Source of the DNA: Bog-473 sp963726135
Lineage (GTDB): Bacteria > Actinomycetota > Acidimicrobiia > Acidimicrobiales > RAAP-2
Assembly (NCBI GenBank): GCA_963726135.1
Contig: CAVSBE010000008.1
Span: 1,054,001 to 1,118,000, forward strand
DNA length: 64,000 bases
Reading direction: 5' to 3'
The translations under genes were made by a program, and so were the position numbers. How positions within the stretch are numbered: position 1 is the first letter of the stretch; every line of letters starts with the position of its first letter. Positions 27,949-37,582 of this stretch are shown piece after piece. Below the pieces are notes generated by a model. That model searched no databases and was not told the DNA's origin. It saw nothing but the letters and a program-made list of their open reading frames with translations.

Positions 27949-29053
27949 ATGCGCCGAGTTGCATTCGCCGGTCTCTTGGTGTTGACCGGAGTCTTCATCG
28001 CCGCCTGCACCCCCACAGAGACCGGGTTCAAGCCCCTGCTCTCGGGAATCGTGAACAAGGGCAGCGAGTCCTACTTCCACCTGGCCCAGCCCTACCCCGT
28101 GATTGACCTCACTGAAGTTGCCGCGAGTTCGCCTGGGTTGACAGGAACGGTGGTCGATGTGTCGTGGTCCCAGCTCGAGCCGAGCCCGGGAACCTTCGAT
28201 TTCTCGACCCTCGATGCGGATCTGGGCGCGGTGTCCGCCTACAACAGCGCCCACCCGGGTGCGACGATCGGGGTCAAGCTCCGCGTCTGGGCGGCCAACG
28301 ACGCCCCAAACTGGGCTAAGACCATGGACGGCACGCCGATCTCGACCGACGTGAACAACCAGCCGGCCACGGTGGGCCAGTGGTGGAAACTCGACTACCG
28401 CGCCGCTTGGGCCGGCCTGCAGTCGGCGCTCGCCCAGCGCTACGACGGCAACCCCCTTGTCAACGAGGTAGTGGTGGCGTCATGTGCCTCCCTCACCGAC
28501 GAACCCATGATCATGGCAGCCGGCCCCCTGGGTGGCCCCGACCCTCCTGGGCGACGGATGGACCAACGCGGCCCAGCAGTCCTGCCTCGACGGTGCACTG
28601 AGTGACTACGCGCCGTGGCACCAGACCGCCGTCTACTACCCGTTCAGCCCTTTCACCACCATTTCGCCGTCCGGGCAGCGGGGCATCGACGACAGCGTGA
28701 CCGCAGAGGTAATGCAGCGCTGCGCCGACTCGCTCGCCTCTGGCGGCCCCTGGTGCATTCTGGGCAACAACGCCCTGGACTCAACCCAGACTGGCTCCTT
28801 CGTCTACAGCGAGATCAACAGCCTCTATGCCTCGGACCCCAGCAACACCGCCGTGGCCTTCCAGATGAACTCCCCGGCCACCACGGGAACCGCGGCATGC
28901 CAGTCCGTCGCCCTTGCGGTGGCAGAGCACGCCAACTCGATCGAGTTCTGGCCGAAGACCGGATCGAGCCTGGGCTTCACCGGTGACAGTCCTACAACGC
29001 TCCACGGTTGGGGGCAGGACCTTCTCCTGGGCACCGCACCCACGTGTAGCTAA
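27949..29053 (+). pseudogene. Lipoprotein with a glycoside-hydrolase-like TIM-barrel, one frameshift
   Basis: The ATG at 27949 follows AAAGGAAA at good spacing. The signal peptide ends in the lipobox GVFIAAC with Cys20, so the product is a membrane-attached lipoprotein. The domain (WSQLEPSPGTFDFSTLD, KLRVWAANDAPNW) resembles GH10/GH42-type barrels. The first frame becomes nonsense after SLTDEPMI; the next frame continues with GDGWTNAAQQSCLDGALSDYAPW to 29053. The shift lies in the C5/GGG tract at 28524-28537, needing one base removed. Repaired length about 367 residues. The acid/base and nucleophile residues cannot be assigned safely. Confidence 0.68.
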
Positions 29054-29083
29054 GGCCCCGTGTATCGCCTGATCGGTTGGTAT

Positions 29084-29096
29084 CCCAGTACGCCGG
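29084..29096 (+). repeat. Dispersed element, core CCCAGTACGCCGG
   Basis: Copy 1 of a short intergenic element repeated in the right half of the window. It lies 30 bases behind the lipoprotein gene. Confidence 0.7.
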
Positions 29097-29241
29097 GACT
29101 GAGGCACGAATCCAGCCAGCCCGGTGTTAGGTGATGTCGATCGCTGTGATTGCCAGCCTCAATCAAACAAATGGGTGGGCTGTTTTGCGCTTCTGTGCCT
29201 CGGTCGGGCAAGGGCGTCTGCCACCCGGCAGACTTGTAAGC

Positions 29242-30588
29242 GTGCACGTCGGAGCTGATCCCCCTCAGACAAGGTACGTGCGCGTCGGTGAGGCCGACGT
29301 CGCCTACCAGGTGTTCGGTGACGGGTCCCCCGACTACCTCTATTGCTACGGATTGGGCAGCCACCTCGACCTCGCCTGGGACCTGCCCGGCGTCGCTGCG
29401 TTCTACCGGCATCTGGCTTCGTTTTGCCGCCCGATCTTCTTCGACCGCAGAGGTACCGGAGCGTCAGGCGGGCTACGCCACGAGATGCCTACCTGGGAAG
29501 AGTGGGCGGAGGACATCGGAGCCGTCCTCGATGCCGTCGGATCCACCGATGCTGTCCTAGGCGCCGACCTCGACGCTGGACCGTTTGCCATCTTGTACGC
29601 CGCACTCCATCCCGAACGAGTAAAGGCGCTTGTACTGTCCAATACAGCCGCCCGCTACGTACGAGCAGACGACTACCCGATCGGCGTGGAACCGAACGCT
29701 GTTGACGCGCTCATCGAACTTGTGGCTACGTCGTGGGGCACCACTCAGCTCACCGTGTTCGGCAACCCCAGTCTGTCCGTTGACGACCCAATCGCTCAAC
29801 GGTCGGCACGGGTCGCACGAGCGTCGGCCACCCCCCGTGCGGCTGCCGCTCAGTACGACTACATCCTGCGAAACCTCGATGTGCGTCAGGCGCTTCCACT
29901 CATCCAAGTGCCAACTCTCGTCACGCACACCAGCGGCAATCTCATAGTGCCAGTCGAGCTCAGCCGATACTTGGCCGACCACATCGAGGGGGCGTCGTTT
30001 CTCGAGGTTCAAGGCACCGATGTTGGTGGGCTCTCGGCTCCACCCATCGAGGACCTTGAAGCCATTGCCGAGTTCATCACGGGGGAACGCCCGCGGGTCG
30101 AGATTGAGAGCATCCTCACCACCGCCCTCTTCACTGACATCGTGGACTCGACACGCAAAGCAGCTGAGCTCGGTGATCGACGCTGGCGATCGTTGCTCGA
30201 CTCTCATGACCGGCTTGTGCGCGATCAACTCGTGCGATTCCGTGGACAAGAGATCAAGACCACCGGAGACGGTTTTTTGGCCAGCTTCGACGGACCTGCT
30301 CGTGGCATTCGATGCGCAGCCGAAATCATCGAGGCAACTCACAGCCTCGGCGTCGAAATCAGAGCTGGATTGCACACCGGCGAGTGCCAAGTCCGGGGCA
30401 ACGATCTCAGTGGACTGGCCATCCATATCGCCTCTCGGGTCGGTTCGTTGGCGACGGCCGGGGAAGTATTGGTCTCCGGGACGGTGAAGGACCTCGTTGT
30501 CGGCTCTGGGATCGAGTTCACCGAGCGGGGCGAGCACGAGCTGAAGGGCGTCCCTGGAAGCTGGAAGCTGTTCGCGGTGGCCGGGTGA
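29242..30588 (+). CDS. Alpha/beta-hydrolase and class III adenylate/guanylate cyclase fusion (copy 1)
   Basis: About 448 residues from the GTG at 29242; an upstream in-frame start at 29131 would add 37 residues that look non-coding. The first 260 residues are an alpha/beta-hydrolase fold (FDRRGTGASGG). The nucleophile elbow reads GADLDAG, without the usual Ser, so this half is probably not an esterase and may act as a sensor. The last 170 residues are a class III cyclase domain beginning ALFTDIVDSTRKAAELGD with metal Asp, then KTTGDGFLASFDGP. It should make cyclic AMP or GMP. A paralogue lies at 56.5-57.9 kb. Confidence 0.88.
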   Translation: MHVGADPPQTRYVRVGEADVAYQVFGDGSPDYLYCYGLGSHLDLAWDLPGVAAFYRHLASFCRPIFFDRRGTGASGGLRHEMPTWEEWAEDIGAVLDAVGSTDAVLGADLDAGPFAILYAALHPERVKALVLSNTAARYVRADDYPIGVEPNAVDALIELVATSWGTTQLTVFGNPSLSVDDPIAQRSARVARASATPRAAAAQYDYILRNLDVRQALPLIQVPTLVTHTSGNLIVPVELSRYLADHIEGASFLEVQGTDVGGLSAPPIEDLEAIAEFITGERPRVEIESILTTALFTDIVDSTRKAAELGDRRWRSLLDSHDRLVRDQLVRFRGQEIKTTGDGFLASFDGPARGIRCAAEIIEATHSLGVEIRAGLHTGECQVRGNDLSGLAIHIASRVGSLATAGEVLVSGTVKDLVVGSGIEFTERGEHELKGVPGSWKLFAVAG

Positions 30589-30617
30589 ACGAACCGTTAT
30601 CGAGTAGTCATCAATGC

Positions 30618-30630
30618 CCCAGTACGCCGG
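30618..30630 (+). repeat. Dispersed element, core CCCAGTACGCCGG
   Basis: Copy 2, starting 29 bases behind the cyclase stop and 30 bases before the IS481-type element. Confidence 0.7.
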
Positions 30631-30660
30631 ACTTGTGTCAGGTCAGTTCGTCGAGGAATC

Positions 30661-31662
30661 TAAAACTGACGGAGGTTGGTTACATGGTGGCCCTCTGAAA
30701 GGAGGGCTCTGTGGACGATCGGGAGCAGCAGCGCAAGGTCAAGCATCGCCTGGCGGTCATCCGTCACGCCCAGGAGGTCAGCTGGCAATGTGGCGGCGAC
30801 CTGCCGCTACTACGGGATCAGCCGGCAGTGCTTCTACAAGTGGCTCCGCCGCTATGAGGAGCTCGGCGAAGAGGGGCTGCGGGACGGCTCCTCAGCCCCC
30901 TTGAACTAGCCCAAAGGCGACCAACCCGAGGTGGTCTCGCAGGATCATCTACCTGCGGAGCCACTACCACTTCGGGCCCCACAAGATCGCCATGTACCTC
31001 GAGCGATACCACGACATCAACGATCAGCCCCTCTGGGGTCTGGCGGATCCTCAACAAGCTGGACATGAGCCGGCTCCCGGCCTCCCAGCGCTACAAGCGC
31101 CACAAGGACCGCTAGAAGCGTTACGAGAAGCAGCTCCCCGGCCAGCGGGTCCAGGTCGATGTGAAGTTCATCGAGCCCATCGGGGCCCTCGCGCAAGAAG
31201 CACTACCAGTTCACCGCCATCGACGACTGCACCCGAATCCGGGTGCTCCGCGCCTACCCGCGCTGCGACCAGAAGACCGCAATCCAGTTCCTCGACTACC
31301 TGCTCGAACGGCTGCCCTTCAAGGTCGAGGTCATCCAGACCGACAACGGTGCCGAGTTCCAGGGATCCTTCCACTGGCATCTACTCGACCGAGGCATCGG
31401 CCACGTCTACATCAAGCCGGCCACCCCACGGCTCAACGGGAAAGTCGAGAGATCCCACCGAATCGACGACGAGGAGTTCTACCGACTGCTCGACGGCGTC
31501 GTCATCGACGACACGGGACTCTTCAACGAAAAGCTCCAGGAGTGGGAGGACTTCTACAACTTCAGCCGTCCCCATGGAGGCCTGGGTGGCCAGACCCCCT
31601 ACGAGCGGCTAAGAACCAAGGAACGACTCGGGCCACCGAGTAATCGGCCTCCGTCAGTTGCA
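30661..31662 (+). mobile_element. IS481-type insertion sequence, degraded
   Basis: Bounded by 23-base imperfect inverted repeats (30661-30683 and 31640-31662, about 18 of 23 matching, core AACTGACGGAGG). It encloses one transposase gene that fills the element. I see no target duplication in the flanks. Length about 1.0 kb fits the family. Confidence 0.8.
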
Positions 31663-31686
31663 CATGCACCCCTGGGGTGTCGCTGA
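30711..31686 (+). pseudogene. IS481-family transposase, multiply broken
   Basis: Starts at a GTG with the site GGAGGG. Parts in order: helix-turn-helix (CRYYGISRQCFYKWLRRYEELG), then HYHFGPHKIAMYL, then the DDE core VDVKFIEPI (first Asp), VIQTDNGAEFQ (second Asp) and NGKVERSH (Glu), ending YNFSRPHGGLGGQTPYERL. The pieces fall in different frames: breaks near 30783, 30945, 31020 and 31190, plus two TAG codons near 30907 and 31112. Nonsense codons as well as shifts show true decay. It cannot make an active enzyme. Confidence 0.82.
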
Positions 31687-32759
31687 AGCCATGCAGCTCG
31701 GGCTGCACGGCGACCTTATCGAGTCCGGGGGCAACGTCATCTCACGTTTCGTCGGCTACGACGAGGCCTATTCGCCGGCTGAGGCTGAGGCCAGCGCCTT
31801 GCCTCTCGCAGACCTCGTGCCCGGTGTCCCAGGTGCCCTCGGCATCGGACACCCCGTGGCCAGCCAAGCCCTCTTCGACGCCGCCGTCGGGCGGGCGCGC
31901 ATGCTCTCCGCGGCGTCGAGCAGATCAAGGTGACGCCCGGCGACAGGCCCGAGGTCCGCTACATGCACGGCGGCAGCGAGCACGAGGTCCGACCTCGCCT
32001 CGCCGTCGCCGCCGATGGACGCGATCCTCGACTCGGCGCCAGCTCGGCATCGAACTCGAGAAGACAGACCCCCGCATCTTCCTCGCGGGCATGCTCGTCG
32101 ACGGCGTCCGCAACTGGCCGTGCACCGACTCGGTCATCGGCACGTCCGGCGACACGATTCTTTACGCATTCCCCCAAGGCGAGGACAGGGCGCGGCTCTA
32201 CACCGGTTACTCGATCGAAGACAAGACCCGCTTGGCAGGCGCCGACAAGGCGAAGACTTTTCTGGAGGCGTTCCGCGTGGACACGATCCCCGACTGCGAG
32301 CGTTTCGTCGATGCCAACCCGGCCGGACCGTGCGCTGCCTATCCCATGTTCGATTCCTGGTCCGATGCCGTCGTTACCAATGGCGTCGTGTTCGCCGGTG
32401 ACGCCGCCGGCTTCAGCGACCCCACCATTGGAGAGGGCTTGTCGGTCACCCTGCGCGACGCGCGCATGATTCGCGACGTCCTCCTCGGTGGTGATGACTG
32501 GTCGAAGGAGGCCTTCACCCCGTACGTGGAGGAGCGGGCAGAGCGGATGCGGCGGCTGCGTTTCGCCGTGCAGGTCTTCACCGACGCCCACATCCCGCTC
32601 GGGCCTGACGGAGTATCCGAACGGCGGCGTCGCTCGGACCTGATGACGCAAGACCCGGATCTCTTCATGCTTGTCGCGGCCATGACATGCGGCCCGGAAC
32701 TGGCACCCGAGTCCACTTTTGCGAACGAGGTTAGGGAGAGGCTGCTCACCCCGGTTTAG
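31663..32759 (+). pseudogene. FAD-dependent oxidoreductase, 5' truncated and frameshifted
   Basis: The protein resembles class A flavoprotein monooxygenases. The N-terminal FAD-binding GxGxxG region is absent: coding begins directly at the IS edge with PWGVAEAMQLGLHGDL. Three frames must be joined: about 31670-31905, 31905-32025 (EVRYMHGGSEHEVRPRLAVAADGR) and 32025-32759. The later GVVFAGDAAGFSDPTIGEGLS is the typical GD motif that binds the FAD ribityl chain. The missing 5' part is not found left of the IS, so insertion went with a deletion. Non-functional. Confidence 0.75.
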
Positions 32760-32851
32760 GCTTCCGGTGGGCGTCCACCTGCCGTCGTCCGGATCAGCGG
32801 AAGCGACCTACCGTGTTGGTGTCCCTCCAAGCGGAACGAGCCAAGCCCCAA

Positions 32852-32884
32852 GGGTGCCCCCATACGCCGGGCTTGGGCGCACCC
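32852..32884 (+). repeat. Dispersed element with outer GGGTGC/GCACCC inverted repeat
   Basis: Copy 3 carries CCCATACGCCGG at 32859-32870 inside a hairpin closed by GGGTGC and GCACCC. It lies about 90 bases behind the oxidoreductase remnant. Confidence 0.7.
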
Positions 32885-32974
32885 TTCGGCACTTCAGGGA
32901 CAGGCGGCCGGGCTTCGCTCGGCGTTAGCGTCAACCAGTTGATATCGCAAACACCCAACGCTTCGGAGGCCGCC

Positions 32975-33634
32975 ATGTCCCAGGTCCGTGTCCACAACTT
33001 CTCGATCTCCCTGGACGGGTTCGGGACCGGCGAGGGCTTGACGTTCGACGCTCCGTTCGGCCACGCCGGCCATCGTCTGCACGAGTGGGTGTTCCCCACC
33101 CAGTTCGGCCGCTCGATCATCATGGGTCAGTCAGGTGGCACGACCGGTGTCGACAACGCGTTCGCTGAACGCCTGAATGTCGGGTTCGGTGCCGAGATCA
33201 TGGGCCGGGGCAAGTTCGGCCCGCAGAGCGGCCCGTGGACCGATCTCGGCACCGACGACGAGTGGCGTGGCTGGTGGGGGCCGAACCCGCCGTTCCACAC
33301 GCCGGTGTTCGTGCTCACGCACCATCCGCGCCCGTCGATCGAGATGGAGGGCGGCACCGTGTTCCACTTCGTCGATGCCTCTCCGCAGGAGGCTCTCGAC
33401 CTCGCCCGGCAGGCCGCCGGCGAACTCGACGTGCGCATCGGCGGTGGCCCGACGGTCGTCCGCGACTTCCTCGCCGCCGACCTCATCGACACCCTCCACG
33501 TCGTGTTGGTGCCGATCCTTCTCGGCCGCGGTGTTCGACTGTGGGACGGCCTCGAAGGCATCGAGGAGCGCTACAACAGCGAGGCAGTCTCGTCACCGAG
33601 CGGTGTCACCCATCTGACCTTCACACGCCGATGA
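32975..33634 (+). CDS. Dihydrofolate reductase-like (RibD C-terminal domain) protein
   Basis: A 219-residue protein; the ATG at 32975 has CGGAGG upstream. It opens with VHNFSISLDGFGTG and carries GGGPTVVRDFLAADLIDTLHVVLVPILLGRG, the hallmark end of the RibD C-terminal/DHFR-like family (COG0262). Members are NADPH-dependent reductases, many of unknown substrate. It is single in context and not near riboflavin genes. Confidence 0.88.
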   Translation: MSQVRVHNFSISLDGFGTGEGLTFDAPFGHAGHRLHEWVFPTQFGRSIIMGQSGGTTGVDNAFAERLNVGFGAEIMGRGKFGPQSGPWTDLGTDDEWRGWWGPNPPFHTPVFVLTHHPRPSIEMEGGTVFHFVDASPQEALDLARQAAGELDVRIGGGPTVVRDFLAADLIDTLHVVLVPILLGRGVRLWDGLEGIEERYNSEAVSSPSGVTHLTFTRR

Positions 33635-34205
33635 CCGATCCCTGCTGACGAGCTGACGACCTGCCCCCGAACACCGGAAGTGCGACAGCCGGCCGGGATC
33701 CGCGGAGGCGTGTGGGTGCTTGGAGATTTTCTCGACTTCGACTGGCTCGGGCCCCTCGGCAGCCTCAGGACGAGTCGGCTGCTTCCTCGGCTAGTTGAGA
33801 CATCCCGATTGTGGAGATGAGATCTCGAGGTGATCTTGAGATCCCCACAGGCCGAATCGAAATCCCGATTGAGACGACACCAATGCCTCCGATGGTCATA
33901 AGAACGAAAGCGGGAGTGATTGCTGTGAACCACAGGTGATTCGTAATTAGGAACCACAGGTGATTCGTAATTAGGTAGTCACGGCCATGCACGCAGGCTC
34001 TTCGCTGGGATCGTCCGGCGCTACATCGGTCGTAATTGACCCCCGCGAGCCTCATCGGGCTGGTGGGTCCGCCTTCGCAGAGGGACTTCTTGTGACGGCT
34101 CGGGACCTTCTCCCCTATCTGGTGGTGGCTTCGCGCATCACAGTGGCAGCAACCACCCCGTTTGCCGACGGCGGGATAGCTGCCTATGGCAAGAGGAGCC
34201 CCGCA
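33635..34205. other. Long intergenic region with repeat and hairpin
   Basis: About 570 bases. It holds a degenerate copy of the dispersed element at 33662-33685, a nine-pair hairpin at 33821-33843 (GATCTCGAG / CTTGAGATC), and a 24-base tandem duplication. A minus-strand tract at about 33765-33930 reads like the end of a membrane protein (AFVLMTIGGIGVVSIGISI) but has no start. No gene is supported. Confidence 0.35.
33927..33974. repeat. Perfect tandem duplication of a 24-base unit
   Basis: Two identical 24-base units (33927-33950 and 33951-33974), each starting GAACCACAGGTGATTCG and ending in AATTAG, noticeably AT-richer than the surroundings. Could be a regulator site pair or a replication-slippage product. 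Confidence 0.9.
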
Positions 34206-36106
34206 GTGTCGATTGAGAACACGCCAGAGGTGACTCGACACGAAGCCGAATCGCCCGAACGCGGTGCTGGGGCCGTAGGCGGGCTTGGCGTAACTACGAC
34301 GGCGGTTCCATCCCTGGACACGGAGCGGTGGGCGCTTGCATCCGACCTTGCGAAGCTCGAGGAGACGATGTCGCGGCTGGAATCTCGCTATGCCGAGGAC
34401 ATAGACCTGGTTCACCCGGAGCTCCGGGCGGATGCTGTGAACCTCACGCACTACCTGGCGCTGCGCCAGGGTGACGAGAGATCTCTACAGCGCAGGCTGG
34501 GTGAGCGCGGCCTGTCGTCTCTGGGGCGCTGCGAGCCCCACGTCCTGGCAACCGTTGAAAGCGTGCGTTTCACCCTGGACAGCTCGACCAGTCTGCCCGT
34601 GCCGGCGTCTCTCAGCTTCGAGGCCGGACGAGGCGCGCTCGACCGCAACACGGACGCCCTCTTCGGGCCCCGGCCACGTGGGAGGGTGCCACGGATCATG
34701 GTGACGCTTCCCAGCGAAGCAGCCACCGACTACCCGCTCGTGCGCCACCTCGTCGCGTCAGGAATGGACGTGGCACGGATCAACGGCGCCCACGACGGCC
34801 CCGACGCATGGGTGCGCATGGCCGGCAACGTTCGCAAGGCATCCGACGAAGTGACCCGACCGTGCCGGATCTCCATGGATCTGCCGGGACCCAAGATGCG
34901 TACGGGGCCTCTGGCCGAGGGCCCACGCGTGGTCCGGTTGCGGCCCCAACGAGACCTTCGAGGAGTGGCCGTCGCACCCTCTCTGGTCAGGCTCGTGGGC
35001 GGGCGGGCGATGACCGGCGAGGCGGCGCCTGCCCTTCCGGTCGAGGCCGCATGGCTAGATCGGCGGAGACCGGGGGATGTCGTCGAGCTTGTCGACACCA
35101 GAGAGTCGCACCGCGAACTCCACGTCACGGCATGCGAGCGAGGTCAGGCAACCGCCCAGGTCTGGGACACGACTTACGTGGAGACGGGGTCGACGCTGAC
35201 CTGCGGTGACGACGCCACGGTGGTGGGTGCCCTCCCGCCGATTCCCCAGCACCATTTGCTGTGTATCGGCGACCGCTTGCGCCTCACGGAGGGGCTGGAG
35301 GCCGCCGAACCGTGGAGTCACGGCCAACCAGGGATAGCACGCATCGGTTGCACGCTGCGTGCCGCCTTCAGCGTCGTACAACCGGGCCAGCACGTCGTGC
35401 TCGACGACGGGAAGCTGACCGGCGTCGTCGAGCCGCGCCGGCCGCGGTGAGATCCTGGTCAGGATCGAGACGGCGTCCCTCCGGGGTTCGAAACTGCGGG
35501 CGGAGAAGGGCATCAACCTACCCGAGACCGATCTCCCCGTAGATGCGGTGACAGACGCCGATCTTCCGCTTCTCCGAGTTGCGGCCGTCCATGCGGACAT
35601 GGTTGCCCTATCGTTTCTCCATCACGAGCGCGACGTGGACGCCGTGCGGGAGTATCTCGGTCGGGTGAGAGGAGAGGGCTGCGGTCTCGTGTTGAAGATC
35701 GAAACCGGGGCAGCGTTCGCCCGCTTACCCGAGATCCTGCTGCACGCCATGCGGTCGCCAGCGCGTGGGCGTGATGATCGCACGCGGCGACCTGGCCGTC
35801 GAGGCCGGGTATGAGCGCCTAGCCGAGCTCCAGGAGGAGATCTTGTGGCTTTGCGAGGCTGCCCACCTGCCCGTGATCTGGGCGACGGAGGTACTCGACC
35901 AACTTGCCCGCACCGGGCAGCCCTCGCGGGCCGAAGTTACAGACGCCGCGATGGCGCAACGCGCCGAATGCGTGATGTTGAACAAGGGGCCGCACGTCGA
36001 CATGGCCATCGTCGTCCTTGACGACATCTTGCGTCGCATGTCGGGTCATCAGCGCAAGAAGACGGCGTTGCTCCGGCCGTTGCGCAGCTGGGACGACGAT
36101 ACATAA
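34206..36106 (+). pseudogene. Pyruvate-kinase-like protein with N-terminal extension, two frameshifts
   Basis: The GTG at 34206 follows AAGAGGAG. The first 140 residues are a helical domain (DAVNLTHYLALRQGD, ERGLSSLGRCE) that precedes a pyruvate kinase barrel: RIMVTLPSEAATDYPLVRHLVASGMDVARIN, MDLPGPKMRTG, then LVLKIETGAAFARLPEIL, VMIARGDLAVE and ATEVLDQLARTGQPSRAEVTDAA. Two one-base insertions split it, near 35440-35447 and 35763-35766; removing one base at each gives about 633 residues. The family is an atypical, long pyruvate kinase; catalytic competence is unproven. Two clean insertions in a conserved gene look more like sequence error than decay. Confidence 0.75.
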
Positions 36107-36432
36107 CGACACCGACCGGTCAGGTGGACACGCGGCCCCCGGAGTGTCTGGAATGCTCCCCCTACACAATGCGCCCCCGGCAGTGCGCCCCCGGCAGTGC
36201 CTGCGCCCCCGGCAGGCGCTAGGAAGGGAGGGGGTCCTGGGCGAGCGGAAGGCGGACGGCGGGGAGGGGTAGGTGCACTGCCCCGGGGCGGCACGGCTGC
36301 GTGTCAGTCAGTCGGCCGGCCGGCGAGCGGAACGCGGACGCCGGGTGCATCTGGGGCGCCCCGTACGGCACATCGGGGCTAGCCCAGGAACGTGCCGTCT
36401 CGACCACAAACGCCCGATTATCCGTCCGGCCC
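36107..36432. other. GC-rich intergenic region between convergent genes
   Basis: About 325 bases between the stop codons of the pyruvate-kinase-like gene and arsC. It has three copies of a 14-base unit at its left side and otherwise GC-rich simple sequence; no gene seen. Confidence 0.4.
36170..36215. repeat. Three copies of a 14-base unit TGCGCCCCCGGCAG
   Basis: Copies at 36170-36183, 36184-36197 and 36202-36215; the last is four bases displaced. They lie behind two convergent stops. Could fold into GC-rich stems. Confidence 0.85.
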
Positions 36433-37080
36433 TCAGGGCTGAGACGAAGGAAGGATCTCCTCTAGAAGCGCCTCGACGCGAACCTTGACCGCCTCTCGGA
36501 TTGGCCGGATCTCCTCAAGTGACTTGCCGCTCGGGTCTTCGAGCTCCCAGTCCTCGTACCGCTTCCCCGGCATCAGTGGACAGGCGTCTCCACATCCCAT
36601 CGTCACCACAACGTCAGCCGCCCCGAGGAACTCGTCGGTCCACGGCTTGGGGAACTCCTTGGAGATGTCGATCCCTACCTCGGCCATGGCCTTGACTACG
36701 TCCTGGTTGATCTCAGATCCCGGTTCAGAACCACCTGACCATGCAATGGCACGTCCAGCGGCCAGATGGTTGAACCAGCCGAGGGCCATCTGGGAACGCC
36801 CTGCATTGTGCACGCAGAGGAAGAGCACGGCGGGAACACTCTTCAGCGTTTGGTCCCGAATGTGGGCTAGGGCCTCGAGACGCTGCAACGCATACTTCTC
36901 GGCGGTGACGGTCAGCCACTTGGTGACCGTGGCTCTCTTCGCTATGTCGTCGTAGCTCTCGAACACGAACGCCTCGACGGTTTCCAGGCCGAAGGTGCCA
37001 CGGAACTTGGAGTGCAGGTGTTTGACCACGTGGTTGAGTTGAACTCTCTGTTGCGGTGTCATGTGCTCGTGCTCAGACAT
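36433..37080 (-). CDS. arsC: Arsenate reductase ArsC, thioredoxin/LMW-phosphatase type, with N-terminal helical domain
   Basis: A 215-residue protein from the ATG at 37080 behind GGGAGG. Residues 1-75 form a small helical domain (FGLETVEAFVFESYDDIAKRA) seen in actinobacterial ArsC proteins. The catalytic domain opens VLFLCVHNAGRSQMA with the CX5R loop (Cys89 to Arg95), and TMGCGDACPLMPG carries the later redox cysteines. It reduces arsenate to arsenite. The gene is divergent from arsR with the operator between. No arsenite exporter gene is visible in the window. Confidence 0.94.
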   Translation of the reverse strand: MSEHEHMTPQQRVQLNHVVKHLHSKFRGTFGLETVEAFVFESYDDIAKRATVTKWLTVTAEKYALQRLEALAHIRDQTLKSVPAVLFLCVHNAGRSQMALGWFNHLAAGRAIAWSGGSEPGSEINQDVVKAMAEVGIDISKEFPKPWTDEFLGAADVVVTMGCGDACPLMPGKRYEDWELEDPSGKSLEEIRPIREAVKVRVEALLEEILPSSQP

Positions 37081-37112
37081 ATCCCTCCCTTTCCGCCTGG
37101 CCGACGCCTGTA

Positions 37113-37155
37113 GCATCGATACCACTCGATGCATCGAGTGTGGTCGGTGCATCGA
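37113..37155. promoter_or_regulatory. ArsR operator: 18-base palindrome in a phased GCATCGA array
   Basis: Between the divergent arsC and arsR genes. A perfect 18-base palindrome CACTCGATG/CATCGAGTG lies at 37123-37140. The heptamer GCATCGA occurs at 37113, 37131 and 37149, exactly 18 bases apart each time. This fits cooperative binding of a dimeric ArsR at the shared promoter region, to be released by arsenite. Confidence 0.8.
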
Positions 37156-37181
37156 ACACTGTCAATGGAAGAGGTTGACCT

Positions 37182-37529
37182 GTGAGTAAGCCGGCGGCTA
37201 CGACAAGGGCACGCCCGAAGGAGTGCTGTGCATCAGTGCTGGCCGCACCACTCGGCACCGCCGATGCCGCCGAGCTGGCGAGCGGGTTCAGTGCACTAGC
37301 CGACCCGGTCCGGCTGCGGGTGCTCAGCATCCTCGCCGCCTCGGCGGCGGGAGAGGTCTGTGTCTGTGACTTCGTGGGGCCGGTTGCCAAGAGCCAGCCC
37401 ACCGTCTCGCACCACCTCAGAATCCTCAGCGAGGCAGGACTCGTCCAGGGTGAGCGCCGAGGAAAGTGGGTCTGGTATTCACTCAACCGTGATCTTCTCG
37501 CCCAGCTCCGTTCGGCAATCGACAGCTGA
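37182..37529 (+). CDS. arsR: ArsR-family arsenite-responsive repressor
   Basis: A 115-residue winged-helix repressor. The helix-turn-helix is around KSQPTVSHHLRILSEAGLV. Metal-site candidates are Cys15-Cys16 at the N-terminus and the CVC pair (Cys60, Cys62) at the start of the recognition region. The Cys15-Cys16 pair matches the position reported for the Corynebacterium-type arsenite site. The start is the GTG at 37182, 40 bases from the operator palindrome. Represses itself and arsC until arsenite binds. Confidence 0.92.
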   Translation: MSKPAATTRARPKECCASVLAAPLGTADAAELASGFSALADPVRLRVLSILAASAAGEVCVCDFVGPVAKSQPTVSHHLRILSEAGLVQGERRGKWVWYSLNRDLLAQLRSAIDS

Positions 37530-37551
37530 GCCGGAAGCCCCTACGCCTGCC

Positions 37552-37563
37552 GCCATACGCCGG
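37552..37563 (+). repeat. Dispersed element, core GCCATACGCCGG
   Basis: Copy with one change in the core, 22 bases behind arsR and 20 before the convergent desaturase stop. Confidence 0.65.
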
Positions 37564-37582
37564 AAGTGGGTCGCGTTATCTG

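Noticed and set aside
36170..36215. CRISPR-like array
   Set aside because: Only three 14-base GC-rich units with almost no spacers and no cas genes.
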